This document shows positions 55,884-64,000 of a stretch of 64,000 bases of DNA, in pieces. The first letter of the stretch is position 1. Each line of letters opens with the position of its first letter. Position numbers and translations under genes: made by a program. The DNA is from Natronospira sp. (lineage in GTDB: Bacteria; Pseudomonadota; Gammaproteobacteria; Natronospirales; Natronospiraceae), in the NCBI GenBank assembly GCA_003558125.1, contig PWMQ01000017.1, forward strand, positions 1 through 64,000, written 5' to 3'. The notes beneath the pieces were generated by a model, which made no database searches, was not told where the DNA came from, and saw only the letters and a list, made by a program, of their open reading frames with translations.

Positions 55884-56319
55884 ACAGGCCATCAGCGTGC
55901 GTCGGGCCCGCTGGCCCGAGGATGTCCCCCTGCTGCGAAGCATCCGCGAACCGGTCTTTGTCGAGGAGCAGCAGGTGCCATTGGAGATGGAATGGGATGA
56001 GGACGATCCCCACTGCATCCATGTGATCGCAGAAGATGCCGAGGGCAATGCCATTGGCACCGGCCGCCTGGCCAAAAGCGGCAAGGTCGGGCGCATGGCG
56101 GTACTCAAACCCTGGCGCGGTCATGGCGTCGGCGGCGCCATCCTCCAGGCGCTGCTGGACGAGGCCCGCAGCGCCGGCATCCCGGAGTGCTACCTTCATG
56201 GCCAGACGGTTGCCCTGGGTTTCTATGAGCGCTACGGCTTCGTTGCCGAAGGGCCGGAATTCGACGAGGCCGGCATTCAGCACCGCATGATGCGCCGCCG
56301 GATCGAGGAAAAGGCCTGA
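55870..56319 (+). CDS. GNAT family N-acetyltransferase
   Basis: About 149 residues of the GNAT fold. The acetyl-CoA-binding region is VGRMAVLKPWRGHGVGGAIL (R/Q-x2-G-x-G/A: RGHGVG), and the C-terminal ALGFYERYGFVAEG is typical of the family. The ElaA-like N-terminus (RSIREPVFVEEQQVPLEMEWDEDD) suggests a small-molecule acetyltransferase of the YjdJ/ElaA kind, but the substrate is unknown. The ATG at 55870 lies inside the end of roxA, preceded by GGAGTGG. Coupled to the next gene by a one-base overlap. Confidence 0.85.
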   Translation: MKTTKQAISVRRARWPEDVPLLRSIREPVFVEEQQVPLEMEWDEDDPHCIHVIAEDAEGNAIGTGRLAKSGKVGRMAVLKPWRGHGVGGAILQALLDEARSAGIPECYLHGQTVALGFYERYGFVAEGPEFDEAGIQHRMMRRRIEEKA

Positions 56320-56813
56320 TGAGTGATGATCCGCAGAACACCGGCGGCTCCCTCGAGTACCGTGACGACAGCCGGGAGGCCGCCCGGCAACTGGCCGAGG
56401 CCACGCGTCGTGAGCTGCTTATATTTACCCGCGACCTGGAACCGGCGGTACTGGACCAGAGCGAGTTCCTGGAGGCCGTACGCCAGCTTGTCATCCGCAG
56501 CCGCCACACCGGCCTGCGGGTGATCTGTCAGGACCCTACCCGCGCCATCAAGGAAGGGCATGGTCTGATCCGGCTGGCTCGCCGGGTCAGCTCCCACGTC
56601 AGCCTGCACCGTCCCCACCGGGAAGACGCCGAGGAAGCGGATGCCTTCATCGTCAGCGACGAGACCGGCTATCTCTATCGCCCCCTGGCCGATCGCCTGG
56701 AGGGCCGCTGGTCACCGAATGATCCAACCCAGGCGCGACGACTGCGCCAACGCTTCGATCAGATGTGGGATCGCAGCGAGCCGGAGACCGAGTTCCGGCA
56801 GCTGGGGGTCTAG
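56319..56813 (+). CDS. conserved protein of unknown function (DUF7931-like)
   Basis: 164 residues. Sequence such as LEYRDDSREAARQLAEATRRELLIFTRDLEPAVLDQ and RVICQDPTRAIKEGHGLIRLARRVSSHVSLHRP resembles the phospholipase D-like fold without the HKD catalytic motif; the name DUF7931 is from memory. It lies between a GNAT gene and nudJ, coupled to the former by a one-base overlap and 3 bp before the latter. A nucleic-acid- or phosphate-binding role would be a guess. Confidence 0.6.
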   Translation: MSDDPQNTGGSLEYRDDSREAARQLAEATRRELLIFTRDLEPAVLDQSEFLEAVRQLVIRSRHTGLRVICQDPTRAIKEGHGLIRLARRVSSHVSLHRPHREDAEEADAFIVSDETGYLYRPLADRLEGRWSPNDPTQARRLRQRFDQMWDRSEPETEFRQLGV

Positions 56814-56816
56814 GCC

Positions 56817-57281
56817 ATGACCTGGAAACCCAATGTCACGGTCTCGGCGGTCGTCGAGGAAAACGCCCGCTTCCTGCTGGTCGAGGAAGAAATCCGCTGC
56901 CAACTCCAGCTCAATAATCCCGCCGGCCACCTGGAGCCGGGTGAAAGCCTCGTGGATGCCGTCATTCGCGAGGTCCAGGAAGAAAGCGCCCGCGACTTCG
57001 AACCCGAATCCATCAGTGGCATCTATCTCTGGCGCACAGCCTCGGGGGACAAGACATTCCTGCGGGTCAACTTCTGCGGCCAGGCCCGCCACTACAACCC
57101 CACCCAGGCCCTGGACACCGGCATTGTCCGCACCCTGTGGCTGTCCCGCGATGAAATCGCCGCCGAACAGGCCCGCCTTCGCAGCCCCCTGGTCCTACGC
57201 TGCGTGGATGACTACCTGAACGGCAAACGCTATCCCCTGGATGCGCTCAGCCATCTTCCCGATGGCTGGCCGGAGGAATAG
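56817..57281 (+). CDS. nudJ: Nudix phosphatase NudJ-like
   Basis: Nudix hydrolase of 154 residues. The box is complete: GHLEPGESLVDAVIREVQEESARD, with G-x5-E-x7-REVQEES, and the N-terminal WKPNVTVSAVVEENARFLLVEEE is typical of NudJ/YmfB, which releases phosphate from nucleoside tri- and diphosphates and HMP-PP in E. coli. Gene order nudJ-mnmA-hflD is the same as in E. coli, supporting the name. The ATG is 3 bp after the previous stop, so translation is likely coupled. Confidence 0.9.
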   Translation: MTWKPNVTVSAVVEENARFLLVEEEIRCQLQLNNPAGHLEPGESLVDAVIREVQEESARDFEPESISGIYLWRTASGDKTFLRVNFCGQARHYNPTQALDTGIVRTLWLSRDEIAAEQARLRSPLVLRCVDDYLNGKRYPLDALSHLPDGWPEE

Positions 57282-57353
57282 TTCTGAGTTCCGAGTGCTG
57301 AGTACTGAGTGCGGATTTGCCTCCCCAGCACTCAGTACTCGGAACTCAGAACT
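57280..57353. repeat. long near-perfect inverted repeat between nudJ and mnmA
   Basis: The left arm (57280-57314) and right arm (57325-57353) are reverse complements over an exact 17-base outer part (AGTTCTGAGTTCCGAGT), then continue with internal tandem CTGAGTACTGAGTGC-like units in shifted phase. The loop is about 10 bases. A transcript would fold to a strong hairpin. It has no T-run and is not a standard terminator. The internal unit repetition suggests a mobile or replicating DNA element. Confidence 0.75.
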
Positions 57354-57386
57354 TTCCCCACAATCGCATTCCCCTCATCCAAACAG

Positions 57387-57393
57387 TTAAAAT
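57387..57393 (+). promoter_or_regulatory. -10 element candidate for leaderless mnmA
   Basis: TTAAAAT lies with its end seven bases before the mnmA ATG at 57400, so an RNA could begin at the start codon itself. No good Shine-Dalgarno precedes mnmA. The -35 (CGCATT at 57365-57370) is poor. Confidence 0.35.
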
Positions 57394-57399
57394 ACCCCC

Positions 57400-58542
57400 A
57401 TGCGCAACAAGCAGTCACAAACCGTCGTCGTCGGGCTCTCCGGTGGCGTGGATTCCGCCGTCTCCGCCTACCTGCTGGTGGAACAGGGCTATGACGTGCG
57501 CGGCCTGTTCATGGACAACTGGGATGCCGAGGCGGAAGGCGATGAGCAGGGCTATTGCACCGCCGCCGAAGACTTTCAGGATGCCCGCCGCGTCGCGGAA
57601 GAACTGGACATCCCGATTCAGCGGGTCAGTTTCGCCGCCGAGTACCGGGAACGGGTGTTCAGCTATTTCCTGGAGGAATATTCCGCCGGCCGAACCCCCA
57701 ACCCCGACGTGCTCTGCAACACCGAGATCAAGTTCAAGGCCTTCCTGGACTATGCCTTGCGCCTGGGTGCCGACTGGATTGCCACCGGACACTATTGCCG
57801 GGTCCGACGTGACGAGTACGGAGCCCACCTGCTCAAGGGCCTGGATGGCAACAAGGACCAGACCTATTTCCTCCATGGCATTCACCCGGAGGCGCTCGCC
57901 AAGACCCTGTTCCCGGTGGGTGAGCTGGAAAAGGAACGGGTCCGGGAAATCGCCGTGGAAGCCGGTCTGCATAATCACGCCAAGCGCGACAGCACCGGCA
58001 TCTGCTTCATCGGCGAACGCGCCTTCCGCCAGTTCCTGGGCAACTACCTGCCGGCCCGGCCCGGGCCCATCCTGACCCCGGACGGGCAAGAGATCGGTGA
58101 ACACCAGGGCGCCATGTACTACACCATAGGTCAGCGTCAGGGCCTGGGTATCGGCGGTGTGCCGGGCTACCCGGATGCGCCCTGGTACGTCGCCGACAAG
58201 AACGTCCGCGACAATACCCTGATTGCCGTGCAGGGTCATGATCATCCCCTGCTCCAGCATGTCGGCCTGATCGCCGCCCAGCCACACTGGTTGCAGGCAC
58301 CTACAAACTTCCCCTTTCGCTGTAGCGCCAAGACCCGTTACCGCCAGGCCGATCAGACCTGCGAGGTCGAGTTGCTGTCAGAAGACCGGCTGGCGGTGCG
58401 ATTCGATCATCGCCAGCGTGCGGTCACCCCCGGGCAGTACGTGGTCTTCTACCAGGGAGAGGAATGCCTGGGGGGTGCCGTCATTGATCAGGCCATTCGC
58501 GCCGAGAACCCTTCATCCATTCCCAGGCGGGAGACAGCCTGA
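57400..58542 (+). CDS. mnmA: tRNA 2-thiouridine synthase MnmA
   Basis: Adds sulfur to U34 of tRNA-Lys, Glu and Gln, using ATP and persulfide sulfur from the Tus relay. The 380-residue protein has the PP-loop [10 protein letters not shown] (12-21), [14 protein letters not shown] with catalytic Cys106, and [13 protein letters not shown] with Cys202, plus the C-terminal beta-barrel ([13 protein letters not shown]). The pair of Cys residues matches family requirement. The ATG lacks a clear RBS and lies after a -10-like TTAAAAT, so the mRNA may be leaderless. The gene shares one base with hflD. Confidence 0.96.
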   Translation: MRNKQSQTVVVGLSGGVDSAVSAYLLVEQGYDVRGLFMDNWDAEAEGDEQGYCTAAEDFQDARRVAEELDIPIQRVSFAAEYRERVFSYFLEEYSAGRTPNPDVLCNTEIKFKAFLDYALRLGADWIATGHYCRVRRDEYGAHLLKGLDGNKDQTYFLHGIHPEALAKTLFPVGELEKERVREIAVEAGLHNHAKRDSTGICFIGERAFRQFLGNYLPARPGPILTPDGQEIGEHQGAMYYTIGQRQGLGIGGVPGYPDAPWYVADKNVRDNTLIAVQGHDHPLLQHVGLIAAQPHWLQAPTNFPFRCSAKTRYRQADQTCEVELLSEDRLAVRFDHRQRAVTPGQYVVFYQGEECLGGAVIDQAIRAENPSSIPRRETA

Positions 58543-59177
58543 TGTCCAAACGTCGTGATCGCGTCCTTGCTCTGGCGGGGGTGTTTCAATCGGTGAAAGG
58601 TGTCCATGATCTCGCCCGCCAGGGGCAGACGGACAATGCCATCCTGGATACCGCCGTGCTCAGCGTGCTCACCCGAGACGCTGAACAGACCGAAGAAATC
58701 TTTGGCGGCATCAAAGCCGTGAGCCAGGGCCTGCGCCTTTTCCATCGACTGCTCACCGAGCGAGTGCCCGATGAGGACATGATGCTCACCCGATACGCCG
58801 TTGGGGTCATGCACATTGCCCGCAAGCTGCGAAAGAACCCGCAACTGCTGGAAAAGCTCGGCAGCGGCATCAACAATGCCGAGCGCTCCGTGGCCCACTT
58901 CGGTCGCGACCACGACAATGTCTTCGCCGGACTGGCCGATACCTATAGCGAAACCGCCGGCCAGATTCATCCGCGCATCATGGTCAGCGGCAACGACAGT
59001 CATCTTCAGAACCCGCGGGTGGTCAATCGTATCCGCAGTCTGCTCCTGGCCGGCATTCGCTCGGCCGTACTCTGGTATCAACTGGGCGGCAGCCGCCTGA
59101 GTCTGATTTTCCGGCGTCAATCACTGGCCGAAGAAGCCCTGCGCCTGTCCCGCGAGACCGCTACCGACGAGGGCTGA
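58542..59177 (+). CDS. hflD: HflD homologue (lysogenization regulator family)
   Basis: About 211 residues, helical, membrane-associated in E. coli, where HflD affects lambda CII. Here the sequence shows ALAGVFQSVKGVHDLARQGQ, FGGIKAVSQGLRLFHRLL, DDMMLTRYAVGVMHIARKL-like segments and a C-terminal hydrophobic stretch (VVNRIRSLLLAGIRSAVLWYQLGG). It lies directly after mnmA with a one-base overlap, the normal gammaproteobacterial arrangement (mnmA-hflD-purB in E. coli, though purB here lies upstream of the whole set). Its cell function remains poorly defined. Confidence 0.9.
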   Translation: MSKRRDRVLALAGVFQSVKGVHDLARQGQTDNAILDTAVLSVLTRDAEQTEEIFGGIKAVSQGLRLFHRLLTERVPDEDMMLTRYAVGVMHIARKLRKNPQLLEKLGSGINNAERSVAHFGRDHDNVFAGLADTYSETAGQIHPRIMVSGNDSHLQNPRVVNRIRSLLLAGIRSAVLWYQLGGSRLSLIFRRQSLAEEALRLSRETATDEG

Positions 59178-59253
59178 GAGCCCTGCCACAAATTGCTTTT
59201 GCCCGGTCTCAGGCCTGCTATGCTTGTCTCAGGCAAACATGGAGGACAAAGAG

Positions 59254-60057
59254 ATGAGCGAAGCAGATGCGGGCAAGCTCGACTTGGGTGGGGGCAATCC
59301 GGTAACAATTCATACCGTTCCGGTTGATCGGCCCTGGTCCTGGCTCAGGGCCGGCTGGCAGGACCTGCGCCAATGCCCACAAAGCAGCCTCGCCTATGGC
59401 CTGATCTGGGTGGGCGTCAGCCTGATGCTCATTCTCGGCCTGTGGGCCGCCGGCCAGGGGTACTGGCTGCTGCCGCTGGTGGCCGGTTTCATGCTCATGG
59501 GCCCGATTGTTGCGGTCGGTACCTATACCATGAGCCGCGATCTGGCAGAAGGGCGGCAACCCTCCCTGTCAGCCGGCTTTCTGGCCTGGCGGACCAACAC
59601 CACCCAGATCTTCCTGCTGGGCGTGTTGCTGATGGTCTTCCTGCTCGCCTGGATCCGCTTCGCCACCCTGCTGTTCGCCCTCTTCTTCGGCACCAATATT
59701 CCGGTCCTGGACAGCCCCGGCATGGTCTATAGCGAACTGCTGCTGTCCACCCCCGGTATCACCATGGTGATTGTCGGGAGCCTGATTGGCATGGTGCTGG
59801 CCTTCACGGCCTTTGCGCTCAGCGTGGTATCCATTCCGCGGCTTCTGGATCAACCCAGAACCAGCGTACTGGAAGCGGCCATCATCAGCCTGGCGGTGGT
59901 CCAGAGAAACTTCTGGCCGATGCTGGTATGGGGATTGATATTGAGCGTGGTGACCTTCGCCGGCCTCGCGTTCTTCCTGATCGGCCTGGCGGTGACCCTG
60001 CCCCTGTTGGGCCATGCCAGTTGGCACGCCTATCGGGACCTGGTCTCGGAAGGATAA
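59254..60057 (+). CDS. DUF2189-like multipass membrane protein
   Basis: About 267 residues, with six or so hydrophobic segments between residues 45 and 260, ending in an aromatic-charged tail. Family-like stretches: WSWLRAGWQDLRQCPQSSLAYGLIW, LPLVAGFMLMGPIVAVGTYTMSRDL, FALSVVSIPRLLDQP. These fit DUF2189, a group of membrane proteins often near cytochrome oxidase genes, but none are here. The ATG at 59254 follows GGAGG by nine bases. The frame opens earlier at a TTG (59224) that lacks support. Monocistronic by position. Confidence 0.7.
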   Translation: MSEADAGKLDLGGGNPVTIHTVPVDRPWSWLRAGWQDLRQCPQSSLAYGLIWVGVSLMLILGLWAAGQGYWLLPLVAGFMLMGPIVAVGTYTMSRDLAEGRQPSLSAGFLAWRTNTTQIFLLGVLLMVFLLAWIRFATLLFALFFGTNIPVLDSPGMVYSELLLSTPGITMVIVGSLIGMVLAFTAFALSVVSIPRLLDQPRTSVLEAAIISLAVVQRNFWPMLVWGLILSVVTFAGLAFFLIGLAVTLPLLGHASWHAYRDLVSEG

Positions 60058-60061
60058 AGCC

Positions 60062-60111
60062 GGCCGGGCTTCGATCTGGCCCTTCAAACGGTTTCAGATC
60101 GAGGCCCGGCC
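60062..60111. terminator. 17-bp-stem hairpin between convergent genes
   Basis: GGCCGGGCTTCGATCTG (60062-60078) pairs with CAGATCGAGGCCCGGCC (60095-60111) over 17 bp with one G-U or A-C position and a 16-nt loop. It lies between the DUF2189-like gene and the BCCT gene, which converge. No T-run on either side, so termination is likely to be Rho-assisted, or the hairpin protects both 3' ends. Confidence 0.5.
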
Positions 60112-60136
60112 GCTCCCCATGTTCCGGCAGTTCGGA

Positions 60137-61768
60137 TCAATTGGCCTTGTGGAGCTGATCAGTGGACACGGTCGTCGGCTCCACACCGGCATCGTCCAGA
60201 TCCGCCCAGGGCTCACGCGGAGCTTCGAAGCGCTCACCGGCCCGAGCTGCGTAGCGTTCCGCATGCAATGAGCGAATCAGACCGAATACCATGCCGAGGA
60301 TAATCAGAGAGAACGGCATGGCGGCCATGATCACCGCCGACTGCAGGGTCTCCAGCCCGCCTGCCACCAGCATGACCGCGGTCAACAATGCCAGAATGAC
60401 TCCCCAGAGAATTCGATGGAACGTGGGCGGTTCGGCATCACCGCCTGAGAGAATGGTATTGATCACCAAGGTCCCGGCATTGGCGGAAGTGATCAGGTAG
60501 GTGCCGATCAATAGAATCAGGCCAAGGGACACAATCAACCCCAACAGGCCAAGACCCATGCCCTCAACGGTGACGAAAAGCGCCGTTGCCACATCCTCGT
60601 TCACCGCCTCCACGATTCCGCCATCGCCGAAAAGCTCCTGATACAGGGCGGTACCACCGAACAGGCCGATCCAGACCATGGTAATCACGGTGGGCACCAG
60701 CAAGACCCCCATGACGAACTCCCGGAAGGTCCGGCCCCGCGAGATTCGGGCGATGAACATGCCCACAAAGGGCGACCAGGCCAGCCACCAGCCCCAGAAG
60801 AACACCGTCCACTCCGATTGCCAGCCATCGTCATGGGTAGCATTGGTATAGAAGGTCATGTTGACCAGACTGCCTACATAGGCGCCGGCACTTTCCAGGG
60901 TCATGGCAATCAGGTGATGGGTGGGGCCAAAACCGATCAGGAAAAACACCACGCCCACGCTCAGCCAGAAGTTGAGCTCCGAAAGCACCCTCACCCCTCG
61001 TTTGACGCCGGAAACCACCGACAGCGTGGAAATCCCCATGATGCCGAAGGTAACCGCAAGCTGAAGCGTGACGCTGGGGGCAAGGTCAAACACTTGCGTA
61101 AGCCCCGCATTCATCTGTTGAACCCCAAGACCCAGGGTGGTGGCAATGCCAAAGACGGTGGCAAAGGCCGCCAGGGTGTCCACCAGGTTACCCGCCGGCC
61201 CGTGGCAATGCCGGCCCAGCAATGGCTGCAAGCCGGAACGGATGGTCAAGGGCAGGTCCCGCCGGAAGGCAAAATAGCCAAGCACCAGGCCCACGAAGGA
61301 GAAAATGGCCCAGCCATTCAAGCCCCAATGGAAAAACGTCAAGCGCATGGCCACCTGGGCCGCCTCCGGGCTCATGCCCTCGGCCACGAAGGGATTGTTC
61401 TCGAACTGCAGGATGGGCTGGGCAACGGCCCAGAACAGAATCCCCACCCCGGTACCGGCGGCGAAGAGCATGGCCACCCAGGAGAAGAAAGCGAATTCGG
61501 GCTGCTCCAGGTCATGCCCGAGCCGAACGTTCTTGTATCGCCCGATGCCCAGCCAGATCATCAGAAACAGCAGCAGGGCCACCACGAAGACGTAATACCA
61601 CTCGAGGAATGGATTGACCTGCTCACGCACCGAGGCCAATACGCCAGCCACTGTTTCGGTATGAAAGGCGCCGAACACCAGGGCCACCACCATGACCGCC
61701 AGGGATGCCACGGTCACTGTGGGGTTCATGCCCTTGAACAGCCCCGACTTCGCTTGATCGTAATACAT
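60137..61768 (-). CDS. BCCT family transporter (choline/betaine/carnitine type)
   Basis: Secondary transporter of 543 residues with about 12 helices. Hallmarks: FFHWGLNGWAIFSFVG, MLFAAGTGVGILFWAVAQP in helix 3, and EWTVFFWGWWLAWSPFVGMFIARISRGRT. The helix-3 sequence reads GTGVG where the Na+-coupled members I recall read GMGIG, so coupling ion or substrate may differ. It imports compatible solutes such as choline or glycine betaine, or a related trimethylammonium. RBS GGAGG lies five bases before the ATG. No betaine-synthesis gene is adjacent. It lies 64 bp downstream of the GST-like gene and may be co-transcribed. Confidence 0.9.
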   Translation of the reverse strand: MYYDQAKSGLFKGMNPTVTVASLAVMVVALVFGAFHTETVAGVLASVREQVNPFLEWYYVFVVALLLFLMIWLGIGRYKNVRLGHDLEQPEFAFFSWVAMLFAAGTGVGILFWAVAQPILQFENNPFVAEGMSPEAAQVAMRLTFFHWGLNGWAIFSFVGLVLGYFAFRRDLPLTIRSGLQPLLGRHCHGPAGNLVDTLAAFATVFGIATTLGLGVQQMNAGLTQVFDLAPSVTLQLAVTFGIMGISTLSVVSGVKRGVRVLSELNFWLSVGVVFFLIGFGPTHHLIAMTLESAGAYVGSLVNMTFYTNATHDDGWQSEWTVFFWGWWLAWSPFVGMFIARISRGRTFREFVMGVLLVPTVITMVWIGLFGGTALYQELFGDGGIVEAVNEDVATALFVTVEGMGLGLLGLIVSLGLILLIGTYLITSANAGTLVINTILSGGDAEPPTFHRILWGVILALLTAVMLVAGGLETLQSAVIMAAMPFSLIILGMVFGLIRSLHAERYAARAGERFEAPREPWADLDDAGVEPTTVSTDQLHKAN

Positions 61769-61832
61769 GCTCGCCTCCGGCCTGAATCAACAGACCGGAA
61801 AGGCTAACACGGCTTGTTCTGATTCGACGCTG

Positions 61833-62726
61833 TCAGCTTTCCGACTTGGCCTGGTCCAGCTTGTCCTGCGTGCGGTGCTCGAAATCGCTGGCGTCATGCC
61901 GTTCCGGGAGCTGCTCCTCGGGCTCGCCCCAGATGCGGTTCACCATGCGCCCACGCTGAACCGCCGGTCGTTCATCGATTTGACGTGCCCAGCGCAGCAG
62001 ATGCTTGTATTCATGCACGGCCAGAAACTCGGCCGCATCATAGAGCCGCCCCAGAACCAGCACCCCGTACCAGGGCCAGATCGCCATGTCGGCAATGCTG
62101 TATTCCTTGCCGGCGATATAAGGCTGATCGGCCAGGCGACGGTCCAGCACGTCCAATTGGCGCTTGGTTTCCATGGTGTAACGATTGATGGGGTATTCGT
62201 AGTATTCCGGCGCATAGGCATAGAAATGCCCAAAGCCACCGCCTACAAGTGGCGCGCTGCCCATCTGCCAGAACAGCCAATTCAGGGTTTCGGTCCGGGC
62301 GGCATGGCCGGTGGGCAGAAAGGCCTCAAACTTCTCGGCCAGGTAGAGCAAAATGGCGCCGGATTCGAACACGCGCGTGGCCGGCTCGCTACTATGGTCC
62401 ACCATGGCCGGAATCTTGGAATTGGGGTTGGCGTCCACGAATCCGCTGCCAAACTGCTCGCCTTCGAGGATATTGATCAGGTGGGCATCGTATTCTGCCT
62501 CCTTGATCCCGAGTTCCAGCAGCTCCTCGAACAGCACCGTCACCTTCACGCCATTGGGTGTGGCCAGGGAGTAGAGCTGGTGGGGATGCCGGCCTACCGG
62601 CAGATCCTGCTCATGGGTTGCCCCGGCGACCGGGCGATTGATACTGGCGAATCGCCCTCCGTTCTCCGGCTCTTCCCACTGCCAGACGCGAGGGGGCTGA
62701 TAGGACGATGGATTCTCTTTGCTCAT
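61833..62726 (-). CDS. yghU: glutathione S-transferase-like protein, YghU type
   Basis: About 297 residues with the extended N-terminus of the Nu-class YghU/YfcG relatives (INRPVAGATHEQDLPVGRHPHQLYSLATPNGVKV). The thioredoxin-fold domain has PNSKIPAMVDH and ESGAILLYLAEKF, the latter binding glutathione's gamma-Glu, and the helical C-domain has SIADMAIWPWYGVLVLG. E. coli YghU has disulfide-bond reductase and glutathione-peroxidase activity. The ATG at 62726 was chosen, with GGGAAG upstream; the frame to 62792 lacks a site. It stands next to, and divergent from, katG. Confidence 0.9.
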   Translation of the reverse strand: MSKENPSSYQPPRVWQWEEPENGGRFASINRPVAGATHEQDLPVGRHPHQLYSLATPNGVKVTVLFEELLELGIKEAEYDAHLINILEGEQFGSGFVDANPNSKIPAMVDHSSEPATRVFESGAILLYLAEKFEAFLPTGHAARTETLNWLFWQMGSAPLVGGGFGHFYAYAPEYYEYPINRYTMETKRQLDVLDRRLADQPYIAGKEYSIADMAIWPWYGVLVLGRLYDAAEFLAVHEYKHLLRWARQIDERPAVQRGRMVNRIWGEPEEQLPERHDASDFEHRTQDKLDQAKSES

Positions 62727-62857
62727 GAGGCTTCCCGGGTTTGATGAAAAGGCTTTGGCTCCACCGGACGACGACGCCACGATGCAGCCCATTACAAAAA
62801 TATTTCAATCAACCATATAGCAACAATCAATTGGAACGCTTACTCCGAAAAAACTAG

Positions 62858-64000
<1,143 letters not shown>

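Overview
The window reads as a chromosomal segment of a free-living, GC-rich, aerobically respiring gammaproteobacterium. Three blocks keep the E. coli gene order: uvrY/gacA–uvrC–pgsA–tRNA-Gly–tRNA-Cys–tRNA-Leu, purB with nudJ–mnmA–hflD, and a complete ccmABCDEFGHI cluster. A BCCT-type osmolyte transporter and an exported catalase-peroxidase would fit a saline or oxidatively stressed habitat. Assignment to a halophilic Ectothiorhodospiraceae/Natronospira-like lineage is inference only. I see no insertion sequence, prophage, CRISPR array or rRNA.

Layout. 0-3 kb: M16 lipoprotein protease. 3-11 kb: a vitamin B12 locus read leftward from a cobalamin riboswitch: btuB, btuF, btuC, btuD, then cobB and cobQ. 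The translation start of btuB appears sequestered in a hairpin. 11-14.6 kb: a PAS-GAF-GGDEF-EAL protein and a MaoC-like protein. 14.7-21.8 kb: the cytochrome c maturation operon (system I), including the small ccmD. 21.9-26.2 kb: three tRNAs, pgsA, uvrC, a family 5-type uracil-DNA glycosylase and the GacA-type regulator. 26.3-32.7 kb: isocitrate dehydrogenase, isocitrate lyase and malate synthase, with a divergent LysR regulator coupled to a patatin-like protein. 32.7-38.8 kb: class II DAHP synthase, an ALDH7 aldehyde dehydrogenase, a sulfotransferase divergent from an unusual ATP-grasp protein, and a half-length asparaginase-like protein. 38.8-43.4 kb: patatin-POTRA-barrel protein, NfeD-type membrane protease and slipin. 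43.7-51.8 kb: DegV, HrpA, MscS, a DUF432-like protein, MazG and a Nudix CoA pyrophosphatase. 51.8-59.2 kb: fumC divergent from purB–roxA–GNAT–unknown–nudJ–mnmA–hflD. 59.2-64 kb: DUF2189-like membrane protein, BCCT transporter, YghU-type GST and the 5' part of an exported katG.

How the parts fit. The B12 locus couples outer-membrane capture, periplasmic binding and inner-membrane import with two corrin-ring amidotransferases under one B12-sensing leader. The aceB-aceA-icd region controls the isocitrate branch point, and the Ser phosphorylated in E. coli Icd is conserved. The ccm cluster supplies holo-cytochromes c for respiration. The most unusual non-coding items are two clusters of a short interspersed repeat (about 5.8 kb and 43.5 kb), a long near-perfect inverted repeat before mnmA, an 8-bp-arm palindrome between fumC and purB, the SD-sequestering helix before btuB, and a terminator that splits the tRNA cluster. 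I found no clear candidate for a wholly new multi-gene system. The sulfotransferase/ATP-grasp pair is the least explained locus.
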